Assembly (NCBI GenBank): GCA_023412195.1
Contig: JAEYNZ010000140.1
Span: 1-64,000, forward strand
Direction of reading: 5' to 3'
Source of the DNA: Bacteroidota bacterium
GTDB taxonomy: Bacteria; Bacteroidota; Bacteroidia; Bacteroidales; Prolixibacteraceae
Length of the DNA: 64,000 nucleotides
Shown: positions 29,380 to 39,992 of the stretch, in pieces
Layout: each line of letters opens with the position of its first letter
Position numbering within the stretch: the first letter of the stretch is position 1
Notes under the pieces: generated by a model
Databases searched by the model: none
Seen by the model: the letters and a program-made list of their open reading frames with translations, nothing else
What the model was told of the DNA's origin: nothing
Position numbers and translations under genes: made by a program

Positions 29380-30690
29380 ATGAATAACACTGAAAATATG
29401 GATAATATGAATGAAGCACAGCAGTTTTTAAAGAAGCATCAGCTAACCTCCTCCGAGATCGACATCAATGAAGTGGTGAATGATTTTTTGCATGAAATGG
29501 AAGCAGGGCTGAAAGGCCATGATAGCTCCCTGATCATGATACCGACATACATTGAAGCTGACAGGCAACTGGAGCCAAATGAACCTGTAATTGCCATTGA
29601 TGCAGGCGGAACCAATTTCAGAACAGCAAAAATGTGGTTCGACGATGATATGAAACTTGTGGTAAAGGATCTGAAAAACGGAAAAATGCCTGCAGTCGAC
29701 AGGGAGTTTTCAAAAGAGGAATTCTTTAATGCAATGGCAGATTTCCTGAAAGATTATAAAGATGTTTCCTATAAAATTGGATTCTGTTTCTCCTATGCCG
29801 TGGAAATATACCCAAACAAGGATGGTAAACTCCTTGAATGGAGCAAGGAAGTAAGGGCCCCGGAAGTAATTGGTGAAATGATTGGTGAGAATGTGCTGAA
29901 AGCGCTTGGTACCCCGGAAAAACATGTTGTTATACTGAACGACACAGTAGCCACACTCCTTGCCGGACAAGCTGCAACTGCGGGTAAAACCTATGATACA
30001 TACATCGGGTTTATCCTCGGCACTGGCACTAATACATGTTACATAGAGTTAAATAAAAATATCACCAAAAAACCTGATCTGGACCAGCAGCATACCCAGA
30101 TTATCAATATTGAATCGGGCAACTTCGGGAAAGTACCACGTACCGACATTGACCTGTTGTTTGATTCCCAGACAAAGAATCCGGGAAGATATTCCTTTGA
30201 GAAAATGTTTGCAGGAGGTTATTTTGGCGGACTTGTTACCACTGCCCTTAGGGTAGCTGCCAATGAAGGTGTTTTCTCCGAAGCATCCAAATACAACCTG
30301 AAAGAACTGATGGAACTGTCAACCGAAGAGGTGAACAATTTTGTTCTGGGCACAGGTCTGGGTAATAATCCACTTGCCAGGGCAATCACCAGTGAAGAGG
30401 ATAGAAAATTTGTTGTAATGATTGTTGAGGCAATGATTGAGAGGGCAGCCAAACTTGTTGCAGCCAATCTTGCAGCAGTCATCTTAAAAACAGGGAAAGC
30501 CAAATCGGCTGAAAAACCTGTTCTGATGACCATTGAAGGTACAACTTTTTATAAACTAAAGGATTTCCAGGAAAAGTTCGAAAGATTTCTGAAGGAATAC
30601 CTGACAGGCGACAAACAACGCTATTATGAAATAATAGAGGTTGAAAACTCAAGCCTGGTAGGTGCAGCCATTGCCGGAATCGTGAATTAA
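29380..30690 (+). CDS. Hexokinase (eukaryotic-type family)
   Basis: Phosphorylates a hexose, probably glucose, with ATP in the cytoplasm (436 aa). It belongs to the hexokinase_1/2 family rather than the short bacterial glucokinases: phosphate-binding IDAGGTNFR (about 68-76), the sugar-binding stretch FCFSYAVEIYP with LLEWSKE, then GTGTNTCYIE. It lies between the GH29 and GH2 genes, so it may trap sugar freed by the neighbouring enzymes. A strong terminator follows, ending this part of the cluster. Confidence 0.88.
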   Translation: MNNTENMDNMNEAQQFLKKHQLTSSEIDINEVVNDFLHEMEAGLKGHDSSLIMIPTYIEADRQLEPNEPVIAIDAGGTNFRTAKMWFDDDMKLVVKDLKNGKMPAVDREFSKEEFFNAMADFLKDYKDVSYKIGFCFSYAVEIYPNKDGKLLEWSKEVRAPEVIGEMIGENVLKALGTPEKHVVILNDTVATLLAGQAATAGKTYDTYIGFILGTGTNTCYIELNKNITKKPDLDQQHTQIINIESGNFGKVPRTDIDLLFDSQTKNPGRYSFEKMFAGGYFGGLVTTALRVAANEGVFSEASKYNLKELMELSTEEVNNFVLGTGLGNNPLARAITSEEDRKFVVMIVEAMIERAAKLVAANLAAVILKTGKAKSAEKPVLMTIEGTTFYKLKDFQEKFERFLKEYLTGDKQRYYEIIEVENSSLVGAAIAGIVN

Positions 30691-30703
30691 GTTGACTTTT
30701 ATA

Positions 30704-30749
30704 AGACGCTAATGCACAGCTCCTGCGATGCATTAGCGTCTTTTTTTTT
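30704..30749 (+). terminator. Terminator after the hexokinase gene
   Basis: AGACGCTAATGCA and TGCATTAGCGTCT form a perfect 13-bp stem (30704-30716 and 30729-30741) with a 12-base loop, followed by a run of nine T. Confidence 0.9.
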
Positions 30750-30767
30750 AACTGTAATCCAACTTTT

Positions 30768-33002
30768 ATGAAAAACCTGACCAGTTTCCTGTTGATATGC
30801 CTGTTATCAATGCCTGCGTTTTCACAAAATGAAGGTAAAATCATTTCACTCAACGGACAATGGGACTTTGAACAAACTACCCACGCTTTCCCACCAGCTC
30901 AATTTACACGTACATGTCCTGTACCCGGACTGATACACCTGGCAACCCCCCGGATTGACAGCTACGAAAAGCTGTTCAAAAAACCGGAACAGACAATCAG
31001 TGAAGAAGCCTCTGATTACCGCGAACTGGATTACGAACCCAGGTACAGCTGGTACAGGAAAAAAATCCATATACCCGTAGAACTGAAAGATGCCGATGCC
31101 ATGCTTACGATTATGAAAAGCAAATATGTAACGCAGGTATATGTGAACGGATGGGATGCCGGACAGTCGGTTTCATGCTACACGCCCATTGACATGAAAG
31201 TTTCCCAGGCACTGAAGTACGGTGAAGAAAATGAAATCATGGTACGTGTAGGCGAACGTATATGGCTTCCTCCCCATGCAGCAGGCAGCACCGACAAGGA
31301 AAAAGCTCATTACATACCCGGAATCTGGGACGATGTGTACCTTTCCTTTTCAGGAAAACAGAAGGTGCTTAAAAAACTTGCCCTGCCCTCTGTAAAGGAT
31401 AAAAAAGTAACTGTAAAACTGCTGGTCCGGAATTTTTACCCGCAGCAGGTAATGTACGGCGACCCGATGCAGGATAAAGTGAGGGCAGAAATCATCATCA
31501 GGGAAAAAGCTTCGGGACTGGAAATTGCAAATGGACGGATAGAAGGACTGACGACGCGTGACAATGAAACTGAACTGTCAGCAGATTTCCCATTAGATCA
31601 GTTTTATCTCTGGTCGCCTGAAAATCCGTTTTTATACCAGGCAGAAATCAGGTTATTCGACAATGAAAAACTTTCCGATGTTACCACCACCAACTTTGGC
31701 ATGCGTGATTTTGAGCGCAGGGGCAAATTCTTCTACCTGAACAATGAAAAGTACTACCTGCGGGGGAGTAACATCACGCTGCACCGGTTCTTCGAAGACC
31801 CCGACTGTCAGGAATTACCCTGGAACAGGGAGTGGGTAAAAAAGATGCTGATTGATGACCCAAAAGCCATTGACTGGAATGCCATGCGGATATGCGTTGG
31901 CATAGCCCCTGATTTTTGGTATGAACTTGCTGATGAATTCGGAATGGTGTTTCAAAATGAATGGCTGTACTGGCAGAACCATGGCTGGGATGAACAGATC
32001 AGGAAAGAATTTACCGATTGGGTATGGAGTGACGGTAACCACCCAAGCATTGTCATCTGGGATGCCATTAACGAAAACTGGAACACTTATATTGGAAATG
32101 TACTGATTCCTGAGCTTCAGCAACTCGATCCAACACGAATATGGGATGCCGGGTATATGCAGGAGAATGACCTTGCAGGTGTTGACCCCATGGATGAACC
32201 TCACCTGTACAGGGCAGGCTGGAATTTAATACAACAAAAAGATCCCTATGAATATTTGAAAAAAAATCCATACAGGCTTGGAAAAATGGATGACTGGGAA
32301 CGTGGACACCTGCAATATCTGGAAGCATCGGCCACACAACTTGTAAATGAATATGGATGGAACTGGCTGTGGCGTGACGGAAGGCCTGCCAAGCTCACGA
32401 AAAATATGTACGACAGCCTCCTGGGGGAAGATGCAACACCTGAGGAGCGGCGCGAGATGCAGGCATACTGGCTTGCCTGTGAAACAGAATGGATCAGGGC
32501 TGAACGTACCATGGCAGGAGTTCTTTCTTTTTGCCATCTCACCAACAATTACGGTTATACAGGCGACTGGTACATTAACAACATCAGGGATCTGGAACCA
32601 GGCATTTCTTTAAAATGGTATAAACATGCCTTTGCCCCTGCAGCTGTATTTATTGACCTGGCAGACCAGCGGTATTTCCCGAACGGACACTATGCCCCCC
32701 ATGATGATCTTATTTTCAACCTGACAGGGATAAATGACCTCAAGGATGACATTGAAGGAAATGTGACAGTAAAATTGATTGACCCGGATGGAAATGTTGT
32801 GAGGGAACGACAGCAGTCAGTGGTACTGAAAGCTTACAGCCGCATCAATATTCCCTGGTTTATAAATCTGCCGGAGCAGGAAGGTGGATACCTCATATTG
32901 TCGGAATTCAGAACTAAGGGTTCGGAAGAAGCTGTTTTAAGCAGGCGTTATATACGGTCAGGATCAGAAAAAACATCATTATTTCCAAATGTATCACCCT
33001 GA
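30768..33002 (+). CDS. Glycoside hydrolase family 2 protein
   Basis: A 744-aa exported enzyme with a signal peptide (1-20). An N-terminal sugar-binding sandwich (to about 200), an immunoglobulin-like domain (about 200-320) and a TIM barrel follow in the GH2 order. The acid/base is probably Glu436 in DAINENW and the nucleophile Glu528 in NEYGW; the spacing of 92 residues fits the family. GH2 includes beta-galactosidases, beta-glucuronidases and beta-mannosidases; I cannot choose. A C-terminal sandwich closes the protein. It starts only 19 bases after the preceding terminator, so it needs its own promoter. Confidence 0.88.
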   Translation: MKNLTSFLLICLLSMPAFSQNEGKIISLNGQWDFEQTTHAFPPAQFTRTCPVPGLIHLATPRIDSYEKLFKKPEQTISEEASDYRELDYEPRYSWYRKKIHIPVELKDADAMLTIMKSKYVTQVYVNGWDAGQSVSCYTPIDMKVSQALKYGEENEIMVRVGERIWLPPHAAGSTDKEKAHYIPGIWDDVYLSFSGKQKVLKKLALPSVKDKKVTVKLLVRNFYPQQVMYGDPMQDKVRAEIIIREKASGLEIANGRIEGLTTRDNETELSADFPLDQFYLWSPENPFLYQAEIRLFDNEKLSDVTTTNFGMRDFERRGKFFYLNNEKYYLRGSNITLHRFFEDPDCQELPWNREWVKKMLIDDPKAIDWNAMRICVGIAPDFWYELADEFGMVFQNEWLYWQNHGWDEQIRKEFTDWVWSDGNHPSIVIWDAINENWNTYIGNVLIPELQQLDPTRIWDAGYMQENDLAGVDPMDEPHLYRAGWNLIQQKDPYEYLKKNPYRLGKMDDWERGHLQYLEASATQLVNEYGWNWLWRDGRPAKLTKNMYDSLLGEDATPEERREMQAYWLACETEWIRAERTMAGVLSFCHLTNNYGYTGDWYINNIRDLEPGISLKWYKHAFAPAAVFIDLADQRYFPNGHYAPHDDLIFNLTGINDLKDDIEGNVTVKLIDPDGNVVRERQQSVVLKAYSRINIPWFINLPEQEGGYLILSEFRTKGSEEAVLSRRYIRSGSEKTSLFPNVSP

Positions 33003-33068
33003 TCGTGAACATATTTATGAACAGTTTTTCCTTAAAAACACTGAAGGTAATTCGCACAAAAGTGCAAT

Positions 33069-33142
33069 AAAAAAGAAAGGGCAGCTCATCAGCTGCCCTC
33101 AAATGTTAACCCCCAAACACACAAGCAATACAGAACGTATTG
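33069..33142 (-). ncRNA. Candidate small RNA with promoter and terminator
   Basis: A minus-strand transcript of about 75 bases is predicted. It would begin with a hairpin (GCAATAC / GTATTGC, 33125-33143, perfect 7 bp, 5-base loop). A single-stranded G-rich stretch with TTTGGGGGTTAAC follows. It ends with a terminator: GGGCAGCT / AGCTGCCC (33079-33098) with a 4-base loop, then TTTCTTTTTT. A consensus promoter is correctly spaced upstream. No reading frame of note is inside. It lies about 75 bases beyond the end of glpF. The two hairpins with an exposed G-run between them look like a trans-acting RNA, but the targets are unknown. Confidence 0.65.
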
Positions 33143-33147
33143 CACTA

Positions 33148-33178
33148 CAAATGTAAAAAACCTTTTTCCATTTCCAAA
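33148..33178 (-). promoter_or_regulatory. Promoter of the candidate small RNA
   Basis: On the minus strand TTTG (33175-33178), exactly 19 bases, then TACATTTG (33148-33155) match the Bacteroidota consensus TTTG-N19-TAnnTTTG without error. Transcription would start near 33142. Confidence 0.75.
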
Positions 33179-33218
33179 AAAGTTTTAACTTTTTTTTATC
33201 AAAATGTAATTTTTTTTT

Positions 33219-33959
33219 TCAGGGCAGTAATACCCAATATAATAGGGCTGCAGCTATGGCGCCTGCAATTGGTCCAAATACCGGAACCCATGCATATTGC
33301 CAGTCATTGTCGTCTTTATTTTGAAAAGAAAGCAACATATGGACAATACGCGGACCTAAATCACGGGCAGGATTGATAGCATATCCGGTAGTACCACCAA
33401 GACTTAATCCAAGAGAAAAAACCACCAACGCAACAGGAAGGGCACCCAAAGAACCCAGGCCGGCTTTTGTACTGCCCATACTTACGTACTCCAGTTGAGG
33501 AAGCGTAATTAGTAAAACTGACAGAACCAGGATAAATGTTCCAGTCATTTCCGAGAAAAAATTATTCGGGTAGTGACGAATGGCAGGGGCCGTGCAAAAA
33601 CAGGCTTTTTTTACTCCTGGTACAATTGTAATGTTAAAATGATTTCGAAAAAAGATATAAACAATTAAGGAACCCAGCATAGCACCTGCCATTTGTGCAA
33701 CGATAAACGGAACAACCTTTACCCATGCAAATAAACCACTCATTGCCAGCCCTATTGTAACAGCCGGGTTGATATGTGCCCCGCTAATATCGGCAGTAGC
33801 CAGTACTGCAACAAATACAGCCATGGCCCACCCGGCAGTTATAACAATCCAGCCAGCGCCATGACTGTGGGTTTTATCGAGGTTGACATTGGCAACAACA
33901 CCATTGCCCAGGAGAATGAGGATAAAGGTTCCGAGAAATTCACCAAACAGTTCGGTCAT
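33219..33959 (-). CDS. glpF: Glycerol facilitator (aquaglyceroporin)
   Basis: MIP-family channel of 246 aa with six membrane helices and two NPA half-helices: AHINPAVTIG and AINPARDLGPR. The aspartate after NPAR is typical of glycerol facilitators rather than water channels. It lets glycerol enter for GlpK. It is the third gene of a minus-strand glpK-glpD-glpF operon, 11 bases after glpD. Confidence 0.95.
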   Translation of the reverse strand: MTELFGEFLGTFILILLGNGVVANVNLDKTHSHGAGWIVITAGWAMAVFVAVLATADISGAHINPAVTIGLAMSGLFAWVKVVPFIVAQMAGAMLGSLIVYIFFRNHFNITIVPGVKKACFCTAPAIRHYPNNFFSEMTGTFILVLSVLLITLPQLEYVSMGSTKAGLGSLGALPVALVVFSLGLSLGGTTGYAINPARDLGPRIVHMLLSFQNKDDNDWQYAWVPVFGPIAGAIAAALLYWVLLP

Positions 33960-33970
33960 AGTTTTAAGTT

Positions 33971-35533
33971 TTATTCTTCAAAAAAATAATTTTTTGCAAT
34001 TTTAATAAATTCTTCTACCTGTCTTTTCTCCCACCTGCGGCCTTTATCCAATTCCCTCGACATAAGTTTAGCCACCTCAGGAGCAATTCTGATGCTTTCA
34101 CGGGCATCAAGAAAGAGGGCACGGGTGCGTCTGGCCAGAACATCCTCCACTGTACGTGCCCATTCATGTCTCACAGCCCAGGCCACCTGTGATCTCCTGA
34201 TCTGAAGCTTTTCGCTGAGCATTCCCTGCCACCTTTTATGTTCCTCTTCTATTGCAAGCACCTTTTCTTTATCCAGTCCGTATGGAGCTAGAGGATCAGA
34301 ATAAGGGTCAATATCCATTCTGTAGCCATGCACCGGCAGATGCTGGGTGATACACTCCCTTTCAGTCAGTCCGGCGAGCATGATGGCCTTATCAATGGTA
34401 TCTTCCGCCATTTTTCTGTAGGTAGTCCATTTGCCACCGATAATAGTAATCAATCCTGATACTGAAATCAGGATCCTGTGGCCCCTTGATATTTCCTTGG
34501 TAGCTTTTGTATCAGTTTCAGGTTTTGCCAAAGGCCTCAAACCCGCAAAAACACTAAGCACATCTTTCCTTGAAGGCTGTTTTGCCAGGTATTGTCCGGC
34601 AGTATTCAATAAAAATTCAACTTCCTGTTCCAGTGCAACCGGTTCAAGTACATATTCTTCAATCAGGGTATCAGTAGTTCCAACTACAACATGATCGTGC
34701 CAGGGCACTGCAAACATCACCCGTCCATCGGATGTATGAGGAACCATGATGGCATAACCGCCCGGCAGAAAATCCTTGTTCAGTATCAGGTGAATGCCCT
34801 GGCTGGGGATGATCATCCGTGGCTTTTCGGGCTCATCCATCTGAATAACCTCATCGGCAAATACTCCTGTTGCATTGATAACAACCTTCGACCTGACCGG
34901 GAACTCTTCACCAGTCTCCTGATCTACTACCATCACCCCGGTTATCAGTTCATCTTCCTTCAGAAGTTGAGTAACCTTACAGTAATTCAGCACAAGAGCG
35001 CCATAATCAACGGCAGTCTGGGCAAGGGTAATTGCCATCCTTGCATCGTCGAACTGTCCATCCTGGTAAATAACACCTCCCTTTAAACCCTCCTTTTCCA
35101 CCGTAGGAAGAGCTTCAATGGCCTCCTCCCTTGAAAGGTGCTTTGAGGGGCCAAGCCCAAGTTTACCTGCCATCAGGTCATAAACCTTCAACCCCACTGT
35201 GTAGAAAGGGCCGCCCCACCAATCGTAGGTCGGAATGATAAAAGACTGGTTTGTTACCAGGTGGGGAGCATTCTTGAACATCAGCCCGCGTTCCTTTAAT
35301 GCTTCAAAAACCAGGGAAACATCACCCTGTTGAAGATACCTCACCCCGCCATGTACAAGCTTGGTACTTCTGCTGGAAGTGCCTTTCGAAAAATCAACCT
35401 GCTCGAGAAGTAAGGTTTTGAAGCCCCTTGAAGCAGCATCAACAGCACATCCCAAACCTGTGGCGCCGCCACCGATAATAATAATGTCCCACTCCTTTTT
35501 ATGAATTTTTTTTAATATCGTTTCCCGGTCCAT
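33971..35533 (-). CDS. glpD: FAD-dependent glycerol-3-phosphate dehydrogenase
   Basis: Membrane-associated enzyme oxidising glycerol-3-phosphate to dihydroxyacetone phosphate and passing electrons to quinones, 520 aa. The FAD-binding GGGATGLGCAVDAA is near residue 21, followed by RSTKLVHGGVRYL. A C-terminal helical domain (about 390-520) fits the aerobic GlpD type. It is the middle gene of the operon, with 11-base gaps on both sides. Confidence 0.96.
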   Translation of the reverse strand: MDRETILKKIHKKEWDIIIIGGGATGLGCAVDAASRGFKTLLLEQVDFSKGTSSRSTKLVHGGVRYLQQGDVSLVFEALKERGLMFKNAPHLVTNQSFIIPTYDWWGGPFYTVGLKVYDLMAGKLGLGPSKHLSREEAIEALPTVEKEGLKGGVIYQDGQFDDARMAITLAQTAVDYGALVLNYCKVTQLLKEDELITGVMVVDQETGEEFPVRSKVVINATGVFADEVIQMDEPEKPRMIIPSQGIHLILNKDFLPGGYAIMVPHTSDGRVMFAVPWHDHVVVGTTDTLIEEYVLEPVALEQEVEFLLNTAGQYLAKQPSRKDVLSVFAGLRPLAKPETDTKATKEISRGHRILISVSGLITIIGGKWTTYRKMAEDTIDKAIMLAGLTERECITQHLPVHGYRMDIDPYSDPLAPYGLDKEKVLAIEEEHKRWQGMLSEKLQIRRSQVAWAVRHEWARTVEDVLARRTRALFLDARESIRIAPEVAKLMSRELDKGRRWEKRQVEEFIKIAKNYFFEE

Positions 35534-35544
35534 ATCATCAGGGT

Positions 35545-37041
35545 TTAATGTGAATCATACCAATGCTTACTTCTGTCGACTGCTTTTCTCCAGTTGGCTA
35601 TCACTTTTTGATAAGAAGCTTGTTTATCATCAGGTTCAAAAGCCCGGTCTACCTGCCATTGCCTTTTCAGTTCTTCTGTATTTTTCCAGAAACCGGAAGC
35701 CAGTCCGGCAAGGTAAGCTGCTCCAAGTGCGGTAGTTTCTGTTATTTTGGGCCTCACCACTCTGGTATTTAAAATATTTGCCTGGATCTGCATGAGAAGG
35801 TTGTTAACAGCTGCACCTCCGTCCACCCTCAGTTCATGAACAGGTATTCCGGAATCCTCTGCCATAGTTTCAACAACCTCCATGGTCCTAAGCGCAATGG
35901 CTTCAAGCGCTGCCCTGGCAATATGAGCTTTTCCTGTTCCACGGCTGAGGCCTATAATCATACCTGCGGCATACTGGTCCCAATGGGGTGCACCCAGTCC
36001 TACAAATGCCTGAACAAAGGTTACACCGCCGCTGTCTTCAACTCCCATGGCCAGCTTTTCAATTTCTTCCGATGATTCAATTATGCCCAACTGGTCGCGC
36101 AGCCACTGAACCACGGCACCTGCCACAAAGATGCTGCCTTCAATGGCATATGTCACCTGGCCATCTATTTGCCATGCAATGGTAGCCAGAAGGTTATGCT
36201 TCGACCTGATGGGTTTGGATCCGGTGTTCATTACCACAAAACATCCTGTTCCATAGGTATTCTTAACCATGCCTTCATCTGTACACATCTGCCCGAACAA
36301 AGCTGCCTGCTGATCGCCTGCAATCCCTGCAACAGGCAGTTCAGCACCAAAAAGGCTGCTGTCGGTATAGCCATACAACCCGCTGCTGGGCTTAACCTCA
36401 GGAAGCATTTCAGCCGGCACGCCAAAATAATCCAGCAGTTCACTGTCCCATTCCAGCGTATGGATATTAAAAAGCAAGGTACGGCTGGCATTTGTTACAT
36501 CCGTAACATGAAGTTTGCCACCCGTAAGTTTCCAGATCAGCCAGGTATCAACCGTGCCAAAGGCAAGTTCTCCCCTTTCTGCCTGCTGACGTGCACCCTC
36601 AACATTTTCAAGTATCCATTTGATTTTTGTTGCTGAAAAATATGCATCAATCACCAGTCCTGTCTTTTCCGCAATGATCTGCTCCAATCCCTTCCGTTTC
36701 ATATCATCGCAGATACCCGATGTTCGCCTGTCCTGCCAAACAATGGCATTATATACAGGTTCACCTGTGATGCGGTTCCACACGATGGTTGTCTCACGCT
36801 GGTTCGTGATGCCGATTGCTGCGATTTCCCCGGGATTGATCCCCTTCTTCTGAATAACTGCTGATGCTACTTCGAACTGCGTTTTCCAGATATCGGATGG
36901 CCTGTGCTCCACCCACCCCGGCTGGGGATAAATCTGTTCAAACTCCTGCTGGGCTGAATCAACAACCTCACCGGCATGGTTAAAAATGATTGCACGGTTG
37001 CTGGTGGTTCCTGAGTCTAGTGCAAGTATGTACTTATGCAT
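35545..37041 (-). CDS. glpK: Glycerol kinase
   Basis: Phosphorylates glycerol to glycerol-3-phosphate, 498 aa, FGGY family. The N-terminal [11 protein letters not shown] binds phosphate; WQDRRT and NTYGTGCF are further signatures. It is the first gene of the operon. The 285-base gap up to gpsA contains no clear promoter match on either strand and no other gene. Confidence 0.96.
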   Translation of the reverse strand: MHKYILALDSGTTSNRAIIFNHAGEVVDSAQQEFEQIYPQPGWVEHRPSDIWKTQFEVASAVIQKKGINPGEIAAIGITNQRETTIVWNRITGEPVYNAIVWQDRRTSGICDDMKRKGLEQIIAEKTGLVIDAYFSATKIKWILENVEGARQQAERGELAFGTVDTWLIWKLTGGKLHVTDVTNASRTLLFNIHTLEWDSELLDYFGVPAEMLPEVKPSSGLYGYTDSSLFGAELPVAGIAGDQQAALFGQMCTDEGMVKNTYGTGCFVVMNTGSKPIRSKHNLLATIAWQIDGQVTYAIEGSIFVAGAVVQWLRDQLGIIESSEEIEKLAMGVEDSGGVTFVQAFVGLGAPHWDQYAAGMIIGLSRGTGKAHIARAALEAIALRTMEVVETMAEDSGIPVHELRVDGGAAVNNLLMQIQANILNTRVVRPKITETTALGAAYLAGLASGFWKNTEELKRQWQVDRAFEPDDKQASYQKVIANWRKAVDRSKHWYDSH

Positions 37042-37326
37042 GATCCGGATTTTGATTAGTTATGAATTCCTGAAACGGGCATGATTCGTAAACTTAAATA
37101 AGAATGAAATTCATCATGCGGGTTCCATCCGACCTCCAAATAATAAATTAATTACGGATGAAAATACAATAAATTATATAACTGAAAAGTGATAATCTTC
37201 AGAATATTTTTAAACGGTAGCCCCTTGCATGCTCTGCAATGTCATCCTTATACCAGTTCATTCACCTGAAATCATTTTGCTCCGGTCATGAAATTCTTTA
37301 TATTTTTACAGCGCGAAAATATTATT

Positions 37327-38325
37327 ATGAATATTAAGACTGACAAAATTGGTATAATCGGGAGCGGCAGCTGGGCAACAGCCATTGCAAAAATGCTTCT
37401 GGAAAACGTAAGCCAGATAAACTGGTACTTCAGGAAGAAAGATACCATTGAATTATTCAAGGAATTAAAAGCAAACCCCCGCTACCTGCAAAGTGTGGAG
37501 TTCGACCTGAACAGGATTCGCTTCTACAACGACATCAATGACATTATAAAAGATTCTGATATCCTTGTTCTGGCAGTTCCTTCAGCATTCTTACCATTAA
37601 TCCTTAAAAGGGCAAAAAAATTTATCAGCGAAAAATATTTTCTGTCGGGGATCAAGGGAATTGTTTCGAAGGAAAATCTTTTAGTGGTGGAATATCTGAA
37701 TCAGAGTTTCAAGGTCCCGCATGAAAACGTAGGAATTATTGCCGGCCCGTGTCATGCAGAGGAAGTAGCGCTGGAGAAGCTTTCATACCTTACAGTTGCG
37801 TGTTTGGATGAGGTCAAAGCTGCAGGTTTTGCCCGGCTGATCCACTGCAACTACATTTACACCACCATTTCCGATGATATCTGGGGAACAGAGTATAATT
37901 CTGTGATGAAAAACATCATTGCCATTGGAGCAGGGATTGCCCATGGATTGAGGTATGGCGATAATTTCCAGGCAACCCTGGTGTCAAACGCAATCCAGGA
38001 AATCAAGCGGTTTGTCGATACTGTTCACCCAATTTCCCGCGACATAAAGGATTCTGCTTACCTGGGCGACCTGATGGTAACCGTGTATTCGCAATTCAGC
38101 CGGAACAGGATGCTGGGGACCATGATTGGTAACGGGTACTCTGTTAAAAACGCCTTTTTAGATATGAACATGGTAGCCGAAGGATACTATGCATCGAAAT
38201 CCATTCATGAAATCAACAAGAAGCACCAGGTTCCCCTTCCCATTTGTGAAGCAGTTTACAGGATCCTGTACGAAAATGTTTCACCGAAAAACGAAATCAG
38301 GCAGCTGAGCATGAAACTGAGCTGA
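37327..38325 (+). CDS. gpsA: NAD(P)-dependent glycerol-3-phosphate dehydrogenase
   Basis: Makes glycerol-3-phosphate from dihydroxyacetone phosphate for phospholipid synthesis, the reverse of GlpD. Starting at MNIKTDKIG the protein is 332 aa; the upstream ATG at 37288 would put 13 residues before the Rossmann fold and is less likely. The dinucleotide-binding GSGSWATA is near residue 11. The catalytic lysine region is MKNIIAIGAGIAHGL. It diverges from glpK and converges with pgi, 14 bases between stops. Confidence 0.94.
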   Translation: MNIKTDKIGIIGSGSWATAIAKMLLENVSQINWYFRKKDTIELFKELKANPRYLQSVEFDLNRIRFYNDINDIIKDSDILVLAVPSAFLPLILKRAKKFISEKYFLSGIKGIVSKENLLVVEYLNQSFKVPHENVGIIAGPCHAEEVALEKLSYLTVACLDEVKAAGFARLIHCNYIYTTISDDIWGTEYNSVMKNIIAIGAGIAHGLRYGDNFQATLVSNAIQEIKRFVDTVHPISRDIKDSAYLGDLMVTVYSQFSRNRMLGTMIGNGYSVKNAFLDMNMVAEGYYASKSIHEINKKHQVPLPICEAVYRILYENVSPKNEIRQLSMKLS

Positions 38326-38339
38326 GCTGAACCAGCGGC

Positions 38340-39992
38340 TTATTCCACCCTCATTTTCTTGTATGCATTAATCAGCCCGTTTGTTGAAGCATCGTGCCCG
38401 ATTACCGGCTCATCACTTTGCAGTTCAGGTAATATTTTGTTTGCAAGCTGTTTACCGAGTTCAACGCCCCACTGATCGAAACTGTATATGTTCCATATAA
38501 TTCCCTGTACGAATATTTTGTGTTCATACATGGCAATCAAAGAACCCAGCGTTTCAGGCGTCAGCTTTTTAACCAGGATTGAATTTGTAGGTACATTCCC
38601 CGGAAATACTTTAAATGGTTTCAGCGCTTCAACCTCCTGCTCATTTTTTCCTGCTGCCTTCAGTTCAGCAACAACCTGCTCCTCTGTTTTTCCAACCATC
38701 AGAGCTTCAGTCTGGGCGAAGAAGTTAGCCAGAAGTTTTGGGTGATGGTCGCCAATCTGATTATGGTTTACAGCTGATGCTATAAAGTCACATGGAATCA
38801 GCTTCGTCCCCTGGTGAATCAACTGATAAAAGGCATGTTGGCCGTTTGTTCCCGGCTCTCCCCAGATAATCGGGCCGGTCTGATAATCAACCTGCTCTCC
38901 GTTGCGATCGACATACTTCCCGTTGCTCTCCATATTCCCTTGTTGGAAATATGCCGCAAACCGGTGCATATACTGATCGTAAGGCAAGATTGCTTCTGTT
39001 TCCGAGCCAAAGAAGTTATTATACCAGATTCCGATCATAGCCAGTATTACAGGTATATTTTCTTTAAATTCAGTATTGCGGAAGTGATTATCCATGGCAT
39101 GGGCACCCTCAAGCAGCCTGATATAATTATCGTACCCAATGCCACAGGCAACAGGTAAACCGATTGCCGACCAGAGGGAATACCTTCCTCCTACCCAATC
39201 CCAGAAGCGGAACATGTTTTTTATATCGATGCCAAAAGCTGCAACTTCTTTTTCATTGGTTGAAACAGCCACAAAGTGATTCTTAATATAATTTTTGTCT
39301 GTTGCCGCCTTTAGAAACCAATCACGAGCTGTATTTGCATTGGTCATAGTTTCCTGAGTGGTGAAAGTTTTGGAAGCAACGATAAATAAAGTTGTTTCCG
39401 GATTCACCTTTTTCAGGGTTTCAGCAATGTGGGTACCATCGACATTCGAAACGAAGTGCAGGTTCAGGTGGTTCTTGTAAGGCCTTAAAGCTTCTGTCAC
39501 CATCAGCGGCCCCAGGTCAGAGCCCCCAATCCCGATATTCACGACATCAGTGATGCCCTTGCCTGTGTATCCTTTCCACTTACCTGAAATCACTTCTTCC
39601 GTAAAATCCTTCATTTGCCCAAGCACCTCATTGACCCCCGGCATCACATCTTCACCATCGACAACAATGCGGCTGTTGCTGCGGTTGCGCAATGCCACAT
39701 GCAAAACAGCCCTGTTTTCAGTGACATTTATTTTTTCACCATTGAACATGCTTTCGATGGCATCCTGCAGACCACATTCCTCTGCCAGTTCCATCAAGGT
39801 TGCAAAAACCTGCTCATCGATGATATTTTTCGAGAAGTCAACAAGAATATCCTCAAATTTGAGCGAAAACTTATCGAAACGGCTTTGATCTTTTTCGAAG
39901 ATCTCTTTCATCTGGACACCTTCAAAACCATAGTAATAATCTTCCAGCTTTTCCCAGGCTGCAGTCAATACAGGATTTACTTTTGGCAACAT
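38340..39992 (-). CDS. pgi: Glucose-6-phosphate isomerase
   Basis: Interconverts glucose-6-phosphate and fructose-6-phosphate, 550 aa, of the long Pgi type. Signatures: [23 protein letters not shown] (PGI signature 1 type), QGNMESNGK and [18 protein letters not shown], which contain the active-site Glu and His. A single gene with its own promoter upstream. Confidence 0.96.
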   Translation of the reverse strand: MLPKVNPVLTAAWEKLEDYYYGFEGVQMKEIFEKDQSRFDKFSLKFEDILVDFSKNIIDEQVFATLMELAEECGLQDAIESMFNGEKINVTENRAVLHVALRNRSNSRIVVDGEDVMPGVNEVLGQMKDFTEEVISGKWKGYTGKGITDVVNIGIGGSDLGPLMVTEALRPYKNHLNLHFVSNVDGTHIAETLKKVNPETTLFIVASKTFTTQETMTNANTARDWFLKAATDKNYIKNHFVAVSTNEKEVAAFGIDIKNMFRFWDWVGGRYSLWSAIGLPVACGIGYDNYIRLLEGAHAMDNHFRNTEFKENIPVILAMIGIWYNNFFGSETEAILPYDQYMHRFAAYFQQGNMESNGKYVDRNGEQVDYQTGPIIWGEPGTNGQHAFYQLIHQGTKLIPCDFIASAVNHNQIGDHHPKLLANFFAQTEALMVGKTEEQVVAELKAAGKNEQEVEALKPFKVFPGNVPTNSILVKKLTPETLGSLIAMYEHKIFVQGIIWNIYSFDQWGVELGKQLANKILPELQSDEPVIGHDASTNGLINAYKKMRVE

